Numbered from the stretch's first letter, positions 51,987-64,000 are shown. The stretch is DNA of 64,000 bases from Auanema rhodensis (GCA_964057225.1 OZ059900.1:25187638-25251637), one strand, 5' to 3'. Notes: generated by a model from the letters alone, not told the origin. Translations and numbers: made by a program.

Positions 51987-54380
51987 GACGACTCATATGA
52001 ACAAAAATCGATTTTATCAATATTAGCCATAAGGGGCGTGCCCTCAGAATATGCTAATTTCCTTAATTTTCTAACCCCTGTTTTTTTGTCGTGAAAGTGG
52101 AACTAGACGTTGTACGAACAATTTTGAGCTAGGTTTCATTGACATTGCATGAGTTTGAACACATGAAATCGTAAGTCAAAACCTTGTTTACAGCGAAATT
52201 TCCAAAAACTGGTTTTCCAGCATAATAAAATATTTCTCATGGGAAATACTGTGTTTTTGTATTTTTTTAGTGTTCAGCATGTAAAATGCGTCATTTTAGT
52301 ATGTAAAACGCTGAAATTCGTTGCATTTGACGACTCATATGAACAAAAATCGATTTTATCAATATTAGCCATAAGGGGCGTGCCCTCAGAATATGCTAAT
52401 TTCCTTAATTTTCTAACCCCTGTTTTTTTGTCGTGAAAGTGGAACTAGACGTTGTACGAACAATTTTGAGCTAGGTTTCATTGACATTGCATGAGTTTGA
52501 ACACATGAAATCGTAAGTCAAAACCTTGTTTACAGCGAAATTTCCAAAAACAGGTTTTCCAGCATAATACAATATTTCTCATGGGAAATACTGTGTTTTT
52601 GTATTTTTCTAGTGTTCAGAATGTAGAATGCTTCATTTTAGTATGTAACACGCTGAAATTCGTTGCATTTGACGACTCATATGAACAAAAATCGATTTAA
52701 TCAATATTAGCCATAAGGAGCGTGCCCTCAGAATATGCTAATTTCCTTAATTTTCTAACCCCTGTTTTTTTGTCGTGAAAGTGGAACTAGACGTTGTACG
52801 AACAATTTTGAGCTAGGTTTCATTGACATTGCATGAGTTTGAACACATGAAATCGTAAGTCAAAACCTTGTTTACAGCGAAATTTCCAAAAACTGGTTTT
52901 CCAGCATAATAAAATATTTCTCATGGGAAATACTGTGTTTTTGTATTTTTCTAGTGTTCAGCATGTAAAATGCGTCATTTTAGTATGTAAAACGCTGAAA
53001 TTCGTTGCATTTGACGACTCATATGAACAAAAAGCGATTTAATCAATATTAGCCATAAGGGGCGTGCCCTCAGAATATGCTAATTTCCTTAATTTTCTAA
53101 CCCCTGTTTTTTTGTCGTGAAAGTGGAACTAGACGTTGTACGAACAATTTTGAGCTAGGTTTCATTGACATTGCATGAGTTTGAACACATGAAATCGTAA
53201 GTCAAAACCTTGTTTACAGCGAAATTTCCAAAAACTGGTTTTCCAGCATAATAAAATATTTCTCATGGGAAATACTGTGTTTTTGTATTTTTTTAGTGTT
53301 CAGCATGTAAAATGCGTCATTTTAGTATGTAAAACGCTGAAATTCGTTGCATTTGACGACTCATATGAACAAAAAGCGATTTAATCAATATTAGCCATAA
53401 GGGGCGTGCCCTCAGAATATGCTAATTTCCTTAATTTTCTAACCCCTGTTTTTTTGTCGTGAAAGTGGAACTAGACGTTGTACGAACAATTTTGAGCTAG
53501 GTTTCATTGACATTGCATGAGTTTGAACACATGCAATCGTAAGTCAAAACCTTGTTTACAGCGAAATTTCCAAAAACTGGTTTTCCAGCATAATAAAATA
53601 TTTCTCATGGGAAATACTGTGTTTTTGTATTTTTCTAGTGTTCAGCATGTAAAATGCTTCATTTTAGTATGTAACACGCTGAAATTTGTTGCATTTGACG
53701 ACTCATATGAACAAAAATCGATTTAATCAATATTAGCCATAAGGGGCGTGCCCTCAGAATATGCTAATTTCCTTAATTTTCTAACCCCTGTTTTTTTGTC
53801 GTGAAAGTGGAACTAGACGTTGTACGAACAATTTTGAGCTAGGTTTCATTGACATTGCATGAGTTTGAACAAATGAAATCGTAAGTCAAAACCTTGTTTA
53901 CATCGAAATTTCCAAAAACTGGTTTTCCAGCATAATAAAATATTTCTCATGGGAAATACTGTGTTTTTGTATTTTTTTAGTGTTCAGCATGTAAAATGCG
54001 TCATTTTAGTATGTAAAACGCTGAAATTCGTTGCATTTGACGACTCATATGAACAAAAATCGATTTTATCAATATTAGCCATAAGGGGCGTGCCCTCAGA
54101 ATATGCTAATTTCCTTAATTTTCTAACCCCTGTTTTTTTGTCGTGAAAGTGGAACTAGACGTTGTACGAACAATTTTGAGCTAGGTTTCATTGACATTGC
54201 ATGAGTTTGAACACATGCAATCGTAAGTCAAAACCTTGTTTACAGCGAAATTTCCAAAAACTGGTTTTCCAGCATAATAAAATATTTCTCATGGGAAATA
54301 CTGTGTTTTTGTATTTTTCTAGTGTTCAGCATGTAAAATGCTTCATTTTAGTATGTAACACGCTGAAATTTGTTGCATTT
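51987..54380. repeat. E-G-E-E-F module plus E-F pair
   Basis: Units p29 T E (51987), p29 T G with AACAGG (52329), p49 A with TTTCTAG and p304 G (52671), p22 G E (53013), p22 G F (53355), AACAAATG E (53697) and p29 T F (54039). Unit 52671 has p281 C together with p304 G, so it is an E unit with one base reverted or exchanged. Confidence 0.8.
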
Positions 54381-54722
54381 GACGACTCATATGAACAAAA
54401 ATCGATTTAATCAATATTAGCCATAAGGGGCGTGCCCTCAGAATATGCTAATTTCCTTAATTTTCTAACCCCTGTTTTTTTGTTGTGAAAGTGGAACTAG
54501 ACGTTGTACTTACAATTTTGAGCTAGGTTTCATTGACATTGCATGAGTTTGAACACATGCAATCGTAAGTCAAAACCTTGTTTACAGCGAAATTTCCAAA
54601 AACTGGTTTTCCAGCATAATAAAATATTTCTCATGGGAAAAACTGTGTTTTTGTATTTTTCTAGTGTTCAGCATGTAAAATGCTTTATTTTAATATGTAA
54701 CACGCTGAAATTCGTTGCATTT
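54381..54722. repeat. Unit with clustered private changes
   Basis: An F-type unit with p261 A and CTTTATTTTAATATG, and private GTTGTG near p103-107 and TACTTACAATT near p127-137 (two adjacent substitutions). The next unit has another adjacent pair, GGGAGGTGCC. Confidence 0.8.
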
Positions 54723-56432
54723 GACGACTCATATGAACAAAAATCGATTTAATCAATATTAGCCATAAGGGAGGTGCCCTCAGAATATGCTAATTTCCTT
54801 AATTTTCTAACCCCTGTTTTTTTGTCGTGAAAGTGGAACTAGACGTTGTACGAACAATTTTGAGCTAAGTTTCATTGACATTGCATGAGTTTGAACACAT
54901 GAAATCGTAAGTCAAAACCTTGTTTACATCGAAATTTCCAAAAACTGGTTTTCCAGCATAATAAAATATTTCTCATGAGAAATACTGTGTTTTTGTATTT
55001 TTTTAATGTTCAGCATGTAAAATGCTTCATTTTGATATGTAAAAGGCTGAAATTCGTTGCATTTGACGACTCATATGAACAAAAATCGATTTTATCAATA
55101 TTAGCCATAAGGGGCGTGCCCTCAGAATATGCTAATTTCCTTAATTTTCTAACCCCTGTTTTTTTGTCGTGAAAGTGGAACTAGACGTTGTACGAACAAT
55201 TTTGAGCTAGGTTTCATTGACATTGCATGAGTTTGAACACATGAAATCGTAAGTCAAAACCTTGTTTACAGCGAAATTTCCAAAAACTGGTTTTCCAGCA
55301 TAATACAATATTTCTCATGGGAAATACTGTGTTTTTATATTTTTCTAGTGTTCAGCATGTAAAATGCTTCATTTTAGTATTTAACACGCTGAAATTCGTT
55401 GCATTTGACGACTCATATGAACAAAAATCGATTTTATCAATATTAGCCATAAGGGGCGTGCCCTCAGAATATGCTAATTTCCTTAATTTTCTAACCCCTG
55501 TTTTTTTGTCGTGAAAGTGGAACTAGACGTTGTACGAACAGTTTTGAGCTAGGTTTCATTGACATTGCATGAGTTTGAACACATGAAATCGTAAGTCAAA
55601 ACCTTGTTTACAGCGAAATTTCCAAAAACTGGTTTTCCAGCATAATAAAATATTTCTCATGGGAAATACTGTGTTTTTGTATTTTTTCAGTGTTCAGCAT
55701 GTAAAATGCTTCATTTTAGTATGTAACACGCTGAAATTCGTTGCATTTGACGACTCATATGAACAAAAATCGATTTAATCAATATTAGCCATAAGGGGCG
55801 TGCCCTCAGAATATGCTAATTTCCTTAATTTTCTAACCCCTGTTTTTTTGTCGTGAAAGTGGAACTAGACGTTGTACGAACAATTTTGAGCTAAGTTTCA
55901 TTGACATTGCATGAGTTTGAACACATGAAATCGTAAGTCAAAACCTTGTTTACATCGAAATTTCCAAAAACTGGTTTTCCAGCATAATAAAATATTTCTC
56001 ATGAGAAATACTGTGTTTTTGTATTTTTTTAATGTTCAGCATGTAAAATGCTTCATTTTGATATGTAAAACGCTGAAATTCGTTGCATTTGACGACTCAT
56101 ATGAACAAAAATCGATTTTATCAATATTAGCCATAAGGGGCGTGCCCTCAGAATATGCTAATTTCCTTAATTTTCTAACCCCTGTTTTTTTGTCGTGAAA
56201 GTGGAACTAGACGTTGTACGAACAATTTTGAGCTAGGTTTCATTGACATTGCATGAGTTTGAACACATGAAATCGTAAGTCAAAACCTTGTTTACAGCAA
56301 AATTTCCAAAAACTGGTTTTCCAGCATAATAAAATATTTCTCATGGGAAATACAGTGTTTTTGTATTTTTTTAGTGTTCAGCATGTAAAATGCTTTATTT
56401 TAATATGTAACACGCTGAAATTCGTTGCATTT
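54723..56432. repeat. Five-unit higher-order repeat of the right block, copy 1
   Basis: Units: H (54723), p29 T with p242 C and TTATATTT (55065), p29 T with CAGTTTT and TTTTTTCAG (55407), H (55749) and p29 T with ACAGCAAAA, TACAGTG and CTTTATTTTAATATG (56091). The next copy is offset 1,710 bp. CAGTTTT, TTCAG and ACAGCAAAA do not occur in the left part of the window. Confidence 0.85.
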
Positions 56433-58142
56433 GACGACTCATATGAACAAAAATCGATTTAATCAATATTAGCCATAAGGGGCGTGCCCTCAGAATATGC
56501 TAATTTCCTTAATTTTCTAACCCCTGTTTTTTTGTCGTGAAAGTGGAACTAGACGTTGTACGAACAATTTTGAGCTAAGTTTCATTGACATTGCATGAGT
56601 TTGAACACATGAAATCGTAAGTCAAAACCTTGTTTACATCGAAATTTCCAAAAACTGGTTTTCCAGCATAATAAAATATTTCTCATGAGAAATACTGTGT
56701 TTTTGTATTTTTTTAATGTTCAGCATGTAAAATGCTTCATTTTGAAATGTAAAACGCTGAAATTCGTTGCATTTGACGACTCATATGAACAAAAATCGAT
56801 TTTATCAATATTAGCCATAAGGGGCGTGCCCTCAGAATATGCTAATTTCCTTAATTTTCTAACCCCTGTTTTTTTGTCGTGAAAGTGGAACTAGACGTTG
56901 TACGAACAATTTTGAGCTAGGTTTCATTGACATTGCATGAGTTTGAACACATGAAATCGTAAGTCAAAACCTTGTTTACAGCGAAATTTCCAAAAACTGG
57001 TTTTCCAGCATAATACAATATTTCTCATGGGAAATACTGTGTTTTTATATTTTTCTAGTGTTCAGCATGTAAAATGCTTCATTTTAGTATGTAACACGCT
57101 GAAATTCGTTGCATTTGACGACTCATATGAACAAAAATCGATTTTATCAATATTAGCCATAAGGGGCGTGCCCTCAGAATATGCTAATTTCCTTAATTTT
57201 CTAACCCCTGTTTTTTTGTCGTGAAAGTGGAACTAGACGTTGTACGAACAGTTTTGAGCTAGGTTTCATTGACATTGCATGAGTTTGAACACATGAAATC
57301 GTAAGTCAAAACCTTGTTTACAGCGAAATTTCCAAAAACTGGTTTTCCAGCATAATAAAATATTTCTCATGGGAAATACTGTGTTTTTGTATTTTTTCAG
57401 TGTTCAGCATGTAAAATGCTTCATTTTAGTATGTAACACGCTGAAATTCGTTGCATTTGACGACTCATATGAACAAAAATCGATTTAATCAATATTAGCC
57501 ATAAGGGGCGTGCCCTCAGAATATGCTAATTTCCTTAATTTTCTAACCCCTGTTTTTTTGTCGTGAAAGTGGAACTAGACGTTGTACGAACAATTTTGAG
57601 CTAAGTTTCATTGACATTGCATGAGTTTGAACACATGAAATCGTAAGTCAAAACCTTCTTTACATCGAAATTTCCAAAAACTGGTTTTCCAGCATAATAA
57701 AATATTTCTCATGAGAAATACTGTGTTTTTGTATTTTTTTAATGTTCAGCATGTAAAATGCTTCATTTTGATATGTAAAACGCTGAAATTCGTTGCATTT
57801 GACGACTCATATGAACAAAAATCGATTTTATCAATATTAGCCATAAGGGGCGTGCCCTCAGAATATGCTAATTTCCTTAATTTTCTAACCCCTGTTTTTT
57901 TGTCGTGAAAGTGGAACTAGACGTTGTACGAACAATTTTGAGCTAGGTTTCATTGACATTGCATGAGTTTGAACACATGAAATCGTAAGTCAAAACCTTG
58001 TTTACAGCAAAATTTCCAAAAACTGGTTTTCCAGCATAATAAAATATTTCTCATGGGAAATACAGTGTTTTTGTATTTTTTTAGTGTTCAGCATGTAAAA
58101 TGCTTTATTTTAATATGTAACACGCTGAAATTCGTTGCATTT
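56433..58142. repeat. Five-unit higher-order repeat of the right block, copy 2
   Basis: The same five units at 56433 (with private TTGAAATG), 56775, 57117, 57459 (private CCTTCTTTACATCG) and 57801. Its last unit begins the 2,900-bp duplicated segment. Confidence 0.85.
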
Positions 58143-60729
58143 GACGACTCATATGAACAAAAATCGATTTAATCAATATTAGCCATAAGGGGCGTGCCCT
58201 CAGAATATGCTAATTTCCTTAATTTTCTAACCCCTGTTTTTTTGTCGTGAAAGTGGAACTAGACGTTGTACGAACAATTTTGAGCTAAGTTTCATTGACA
58301 TTGCATGAGTTTGAACACATGAAATCGTAAGTCAAAACCTTGTTTACATCGAAATTTCCAAAAACTGGTTTTCCAGCATAATAAAATATTTCTCATGAGA
58401 AATACTGTGTTTTTGTATTTTTTTAATGTTCAGCATGTAAAATGCTTCATTTTGATATGTAAAACGCTGAAATTCGTTGCATTTGACGACTCATATGAAC
58501 AAAAATCGATTTTATCAATATTAGCCATAAGGGGCGTGCCCTCAGAATATGCTAATTTCCTTAATTTTCTAACCCCTGTTTTTTTGTCGTCGTTGTACGA
58601 ACAATTTTGAGCTAGGTTTCATTGACATTGCATGAGTTTGAACACATGAAATCGTAAGTCAAAACCTTGTTTACAGCAAAATTTCCAAAAACTGGTTTTC
58701 CAGCATAATAAAATATTTCTCATGGGAAATACAGTGTTTTTGTATTTTTTTAGTGTTCAGCATGTAAAATGCTTTATTTTAATATGTAACACGCTGAAAT
58801 TCGTTGCATTTGACGACTCATATGAACAAAAATCGATTTAATCAATATTAGCCATAAGGGGCGTGCCCTCAGAATATGCTAATTTCCTTAATTTTCTAAC
58901 CCCTGTTTTTTTGTCGTGAAAGTGGAACTAGACGTTGTACGAACAATTTTGAGCTAAGTTTCATTGACATTGCATGAGTTTGAACACATGAAATCGTAAG
59001 TCAAAACCTTGTTTACAGCGAAATTTCCAAAAACTGGTTTTCCAGCATAATAAAATATTTCTCATGAGAAATACTGTGTTTTTGTATTTTTTTAATGTTC
59101 AGCATGTAAAATGCTTCATTTTGATATGTAAAACGCTGAAATTCGTTGCATTTGACGACTCATATGAACAAAAATCGATTTTATCAATATTAGCCATAAG
59201 GGGCGTGCCCTCAGAATATGCTAATTTCCTTAATTTTCTAACCCCTGTTTTTTTGTCGTGAAAGTGGAACTAGACGTTGTACGAACAATTTTGAGCTAGG
59301 TTTCATTGACATTGCATGAGTTTGAACACATGAAATCGTAAGTCAAAACCTTGTTTACAGCGAAATTTCCAAAAACTGGTTTTCCAGCATAATAAAATAT
59401 TTCTCATGGGAAATACTGTGTTTTTGTATTTTTTCAGTGTTCAGCATGTAAAATGCTTCATTTTAGTATGTAACACGCTGAAATTCGTTGCATTTGACGA
59501 CTCATATGAACAAAAATCGATTTAATCAATATTAGCCATAAGGGGCGTGCCCTCAGAATATGCTAATTTCCTTAATTTTCTAACCCCTGTTTTTTTGTCG
59601 TGAAAGTGGAACTAGACGTTGTACGAACAGTTTTGAGCTAGGTTTCATTGACATTGCATGAGTTTGAACACATGAAATCGTAAGTCAAAACCTTGTTTAC
59701 AGCGAAATTTCCAAAAACTGGTTTTCCAGCATAATAAAATATTTCTCATGGGAAATACTGTGTTTTTGTATTTTTTCAGTGTTCAGCATGTAAAATGCTT
59801 CATTTTAGTATGTAACACGCTGAAATTCGTTGCATTTGACGACTCATATGAACAAAAATCGATTTAATCAATATTAGCCATAAGGGGCGTGCCCTCAGAA
59901 TATGCTAATTTTCTTAATTTTCTAACCCCTGTTTTTTTGTCGTGAAAGTGGAACTAGACGTTGTACGAACAATTTTGAGCTAGGTTTCATTGACATTGCA
60001 TGAGTTTGAACACATGAAATCGTAAGTCAAAACCTTGTTTACAGCGAAATTTCCAAAAACTGGTTTTCCAGCATAATAAAATATTTCTCAAGGGAAAAAC
60101 TGTGTTTTCATATTTTTCAAGTGTTCAGCATGTAAAATGCGTCATTTTAGTATGTAAAACGCTGAAATTCGTTGCATTTGACGACTCATATGAACAAAAA
60201 TCGATTTTATCAATATTAGCCATAAGGGGCGTGCCCTCAGAATATGCTAATTTCCTTAATTTTCTAACCCCTGTTTTTTTGTCGTGAAAGTGGAACTAGA
60301 CGTTGTACGAACAATTTTGAGCTAGGTTTCATTGACATTGCATGAGTTTGAACACATGAAATCGTAAGTCAAAACCTTGTTTACAGCGAAATTTCCAAAA
60401 ACTGGTTTTCCAGCATAATAAAATATTTCTCAAGGGAAAAACTGTGTTTTCATATTTTTCAAGTGTTCAGCATGTAAAATGCTTCATTTTAGTATGTAAC
60501 ACGCTGAAATTCCTTGCATTTGACGACTCATATGAACAAAAATCGATTTAATCAATATTAGCCATAAGGGGCGTGCCCTCAGAATTTGCTAATTTCCTTA
60601 ATTTTCTAACCCCTGTTTTTTTGTCGTGAAAGTGGAACTAGACGTTGTACGAACAATTTTGAGCTAGGTTTCATTGACATTGCATGAGTTTGAACACATG
60701 AAATCGTAAGTCAAAACCTTGTTTACAGC
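57830..60729. repeat. 2,900-bp tandem segmental duplication, copy 1
   Basis: From 57830 to 60729 the sequence recurs 3,063 bp to the right with no difference that I found. It holds alternating ACAGCAAAA and H units, one with a 15-bp deletion, two TTCAG units, two TCAAGGG/TCATATTT/TTCAAG units and a GAATTTGC unit. The offset equals nine units minus the 15-bp deletion. The left limit is the p29 difference at 57829 versus 60892; the right limit is the p209 difference at 60730 versus 63793. Confidence 0.9.
58590..58591. other. Junction of a 15-bp deletion (p107-121)
   Basis: TTTGTCGT runs directly into CGTTGTACG, where other units have GAAAGTGGAACTAGA between. The unit is 327 bp. The break shows no obvious microhomology. 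It is the first of two copies, the other being in the duplicated segment. Confidence 0.95.
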
Positions 60730-60892
60730 AAAATTTCCAAAAACTGGTTTTCCAGCATAATAAAATATTTCTCATGGGAAATACAGTGTTTTTGTATTTT
60801 TTTAGTGTTCAGCATGTAAAATGCTTTATTTTAATATGTAACACGCTGAAATTCGTTGCATTTGACGACTCATATGAACAAAAATCGATTTA

Positions 60893-63792
60893 ATCAATAT
60901 TAGCCATAAGGGGCGTGCCCTCAGAATATGCTAATTTCCTTAATTTTCTAACCCCTGTTTTTTTGTCGTGAAAGTGGAACTAGACGTTGTACGAACAATT
61001 TTGAGCTAGGTTTCATTGACATTGCATGAGTTTGAACACATGAAATCGTAAGTCAAAACCTTGTTTACAGCAAAATTTCCAAAAACTGGTTTTCCAGCAT
61101 AATAAAATATTTCTCATGGGAAATACAGTGTTTTTGTATTTTTTTAGTGTTCAGCATGTAAAATGCTTTATTTTAATATGTAACACGCTGAAATTCGTTG
61201 CATTTGACGACTCATATGAACAAAAATCGATTTAATCAATATTAGCCATAAGGGGCGTGCCCTCAGAATATGCTAATTTCCTTAATTTTCTAACCCCTGT
61301 TTTTTTGTCGTGAAAGTGGAACTAGACGTTGTACGAACAATTTTGAGCTAAGTTTCATTGACATTGCATGAGTTTGAACACATGAAATCGTAAGTCAAAA
61401 CCTTGTTTACATCGAAATTTCCAAAAACTGGTTTTCCAGCATAATAAAATATTTCTCATGAGAAATACTGTGTTTTTGTATTTTTTTAATGTTCAGCATG
61501 TAAAATGCTTCATTTTGATATGTAAAACGCTGAAATTCGTTGCATTTGACGACTCATATGAACAAAAATCGATTTTATCAATATTAGCCATAAGGGGCGT
61601 GCCCTCAGAATATGCTAATTTCCTTAATTTTCTAACCCCTGTTTTTTTGTCGTCGTTGTACGAACAATTTTGAGCTAGGTTTCATTGACATTGCATGAGT
61701 TTGAACACATGAAATCGTAAGTCAAAACCTTGTTTACAGCAAAATTTCCAAAAACTGGTTTTCCAGCATAATAAAATATTTCTCATGGGAAATACAGTGT
61801 TTTTGTATTTTTTTAGTGTTCAGCATGTAAAATGCTTTATTTTAATATGTAACACGCTGAAATTCGTTGCATTTGACGACTCATATGAACAAAAATCGAT
61901 TTAATCAATATTAGCCATAAGGGGCGTGCCCTCAGAATATGCTAATTTCCTTAATTTTCTAACCCCTGTTTTTTTGTCGTGAAAGTGGAACTAGACGTTG
62001 TACGAACAATTTTGAGCTAAGTTTCATTGACATTGCATGAGTTTGAACACATGAAATCGTAAGTCAAAACCTTGTTTACAGCGAAATTTCCAAAAACTGG
62101 TTTTCCAGCATAATAAAATATTTCTCATGAGAAATACTGTGTTTTTGTATTTTTTTAATGTTCAGCATGTAAAATGCTTCATTTTGATATGTAAAACGCT
62201 GAAATTCGTTGCATTTGACGACTCATATGAACAAAAATCGATTTTATCAATATTAGCCATAAGGGGCGTGCCCTCAGAATATGCTAATTTCCTTAATTTT
62301 CTAACCCCTGTTTTTTTGTCGTGAAAGTGGAACTAGACGTTGTACGAACAATTTTGAGCTAGGTTTCATTGACATTGCATGAGTTTGAACACATGAAATC
62401 GTAAGTCAAAACCTTGTTTACAGCGAAATTTCCAAAAACTGGTTTTCCAGCATAATAAAATATTTCTCATGGGAAATACTGTGTTTTTGTATTTTTTCAG
62501 TGTTCAGCATGTAAAATGCTTCATTTTAGTATGTAACACGCTGAAATTCGTTGCATTTGACGACTCATATGAACAAAAATCGATTTAATCAATATTAGCC
62601 ATAAGGGGCGTGCCCTCAGAATATGCTAATTTCCTTAATTTTCTAACCCCTGTTTTTTTGTCGTGAAAGTGGAACTAGACGTTGTACGAACAGTTTTGAG
62701 CTAGGTTTCATTGACATTGCATGAGTTTGAACACATGAAATCGTAAGTCAAAACCTTGTTTACAGCGAAATTTCCAAAAACTGGTTTTCCAGCATAATAA
62801 AATATTTCTCATGGGAAATACTGTGTTTTTGTATTTTTTCAGTGTTCAGCATGTAAAATGCTTCATTTTAGTATGTAACACGCTGAAATTCGTTGCATTT
62901 GACGACTCATATGAACAAAAATCGATTTAATCAATATTAGCCATAAGGGGCGTGCCCTCAGAATATGCTAATTTTCTTAATTTTCTAACCCCTGTTTTTT
63001 TGTCGTGAAAGTGGAACTAGACGTTGTACGAACAATTTTGAGCTAGGTTTCATTGACATTGCATGAGTTTGAACACATGAAATCGTAAGTCAAAACCTTG
63101 TTTACAGCGAAATTTCCAAAAACTGGTTTTCCAGCATAATAAAATATTTCTCAAGGGAAAAACTGTGTTTTCATATTTTTCAAGTGTTCAGCATGTAAAA
63201 TGCGTCATTTTAGTATGTAAAACGCTGAAATTCGTTGCATTTGACGACTCATATGAACAAAAATCGATTTTATCAATATTAGCCATAAGGGGCGTGCCCT
63301 CAGAATATGCTAATTTCCTTAATTTTCTAACCCCTGTTTTTTTGTCGTGAAAGTGGAACTAGACGTTGTACGAACAATTTTGAGCTAGGTTTCATTGACA
63401 TTGCATGAGTTTGAACACATGAAATCGTAAGTCAAAACCTTGTTTACAGCGAAATTTCCAAAAACTGGTTTTCCAGCATAATAAAATATTTCTCAAGGGA
63501 AAAACTGTGTTTTCATATTTTTCAAGTGTTCAGCATGTAAAATGCTTCATTTTAGTATGTAACACGCTGAAATTCCTTGCATTTGACGACTCATATGAAC
63601 AAAAATCGATTTAATCAATATTAGCCATAAGGGGCGTGCCCTCAGAATTTGCTAATTTCCTTAATTTTCTAACCCCTGTTTTTTTGTCGTGAAAGTGGAA
63701 CTAGACGTTGTACGAACAATTTTGAGCTAGGTTTCATTGACATTGCATGAGTTTGAACACATGAAATCGTAAGTCAAAACCTTGTTTACAGC
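60893..63792. repeat. 2,900-bp tandem segmental duplication, copy 2
   Basis: Partner of 57830-60729, including the 15-bp deletion, the CTTGCATTT junction change (p334) and GAATTTGC. Only 163 bp (60730-60892) separate the two copies, so they form a tandem nine-unit higher-order repeat. Confidence 0.9.
61653..61654. other. Junction of the same 15-bp deletion, duplicated copy
   Basis: Same break as at 58590/58591, 3,063 bp away, carried along by the segmental duplication and not an independent event. Confidence 0.95.
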
Positions 63793-64000
63793 GAAATTTC
63801 CAAAAACTGGTTTTCCAGCATAATACAATATTTCTCATGGGAAATACTGTGTTTTTGTATTTTTCTAGTGTTCAGAATGTAGAATGCTTCATTTTAGTAT
63901 GTAACACGCTGAAATTCGTTGCATTTGACGACTCATATGAACAAAAATCGATTTAATCAATATTAGCCATAAGGGGCGTGCCCTCAGAATTTGCTAATTT
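63793..64000. repeat. Right edge: end of a G-type unit and a 74-bp partial unit
   Basis: After the duplication ends, unit 63585 switches to type G (p242 C, AGAATGTAGAATGC). The partial unit from 63927 carries GAATTTGC again, so this mark now sits in two adjacent units. The array continues past the window. Confidence 0.85.

Larger units (their letters stand above)
1..64000. repeat. 342-bp tandem satellite array spanning the whole window
   Basis: The sequence returns to GACGACTCATATG every 342 bases throughout, always in the same orientation, giving 187 full units and a 74-bp partial copy. Units differ from one another mostly by a few substitutions; only four length changes alter the phase. 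No unique or interspersed sequence interrupts the array, and both edges lie inside it. Such long, homogeneous, gene-free arrays are typical of eukaryotic centromeric or pericentromeric heterochromatin; that location is inferred. I do not recognise the family by name. All entries below are parts of this array. Confidence 0.99.

Noticed and set aside
5293-63350. About 80 plus-strand open frames of 61-93 codons with near-identical products
   Set aside because: All lie in the same phase of the satellite unit, begin at whichever start codon is present and end at fixed stops (p30 or p108). No upstream promoter or unique context separates them, and their differences follow satellite subtypes. They are shadows of the repeat and not genes.
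1-64000. CRISPR array
   Set aside because: Repeats are adjoining 342-bp units with no unique spacers and no cas genes.
1-64000. Primate alpha satellite, because of the possible 171-bp half-unit
   Set aside because: The half-unit length coincides, but I do not recognise alpha-satellite sequence and the CENP-B box is incomplete. Similar length alone is not evidence of homology.
1-64000. Transposable element or its internal repeats as source of the array
   Set aside because: I found no terminal inverted repeats, target-site duplications, reverse transcriptase or transposase remnants, and no long terminal repeats within or between units.
1-64000. rRNA spacer or tRNA/5S gene cluster
   Set aside because: No rRNA segment, tRNA fold or 5S-like sequence can be recognised in the 342-bp unit on either strand.

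Overview
The whole window is one uninterrupted block of tandem satellite DNA. A 342-bp unit is repeated head to tail, always in the same orientation, from base 1 to base 64000. It makes 187 complete units plus a 74-bp partial unit at the right edge. I see no protein-coding gene, RNA gene, transposon, CRISPR array or unique sequence. The unit is AT-rich (about 34% G+C by hand count of the first copy). A megabase-style, gene-free, highly homogenised array points to eukaryotic constitutive heterochromatin, probably pericentromeric or centromeric. The species cannot be named from sequence alone. The unit is not recognisably primate alpha satellite or any other family I can name with confidence.

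Phase: with p1 set at the G of GACGACTCATATG, units start at 1+342k up to 27361, at 27704+342k up to 32834, at 33177+342k up to 58485, at 58812+342k up to 61548, and at 61875+342k up to 63927. Only four length changes shift the phase: +1 bp near 27577, +1 bp near 33051-33060, and the same 15-bp deletion at 58590/58591 and 61653/61654. All other variation is base substitution. The two halves of the unit share collinear short motifs about 171-183 bp apart, so the 342-bp unit looks like an ancient, strongly diverged dimer of about 171 bp.

Layout by diagnostic variants, with p = position in the unit. Type A: p294 G. Type B: p261 A with p333 T. Type C: p203 C, p254 A, p273 A, p297 G, p306 T. Type E: p281 T, p304 G, p321 A. 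Type F: p180 C, usually with p333 T. Type G: p242 C, p292 A, p298 G. Type H: p256 A, p284 A, p312 G, p313 A, usually with p146 A and p207 T. Bases 1-4104 are an A/B/C trimer array. 5131-7524 is a seven-unit block that recurs at 30440-32833. 11971-19836 is a five/six-unit higher-order repeat. 22573-27703 holds tandem trimers. 25651-53696 is a mosaic in which an E-G-(p49 A)-(p22 G)-F module keeps recurring. 54723-58142 is a tandem five-unit repeat. 57830-63792 contains a 2,900-bp segment duplicated in tandem.

The 61-93-codon open frames found in many units are a by-product of the repeat. The period is divisible by three and stop codons come and go with satellite variants. The biology here is structural: local unequal exchange, segmental amplification and gene-conversion-like patches, with one stretch of the unit (about p30-p121) that varies less than the rest.
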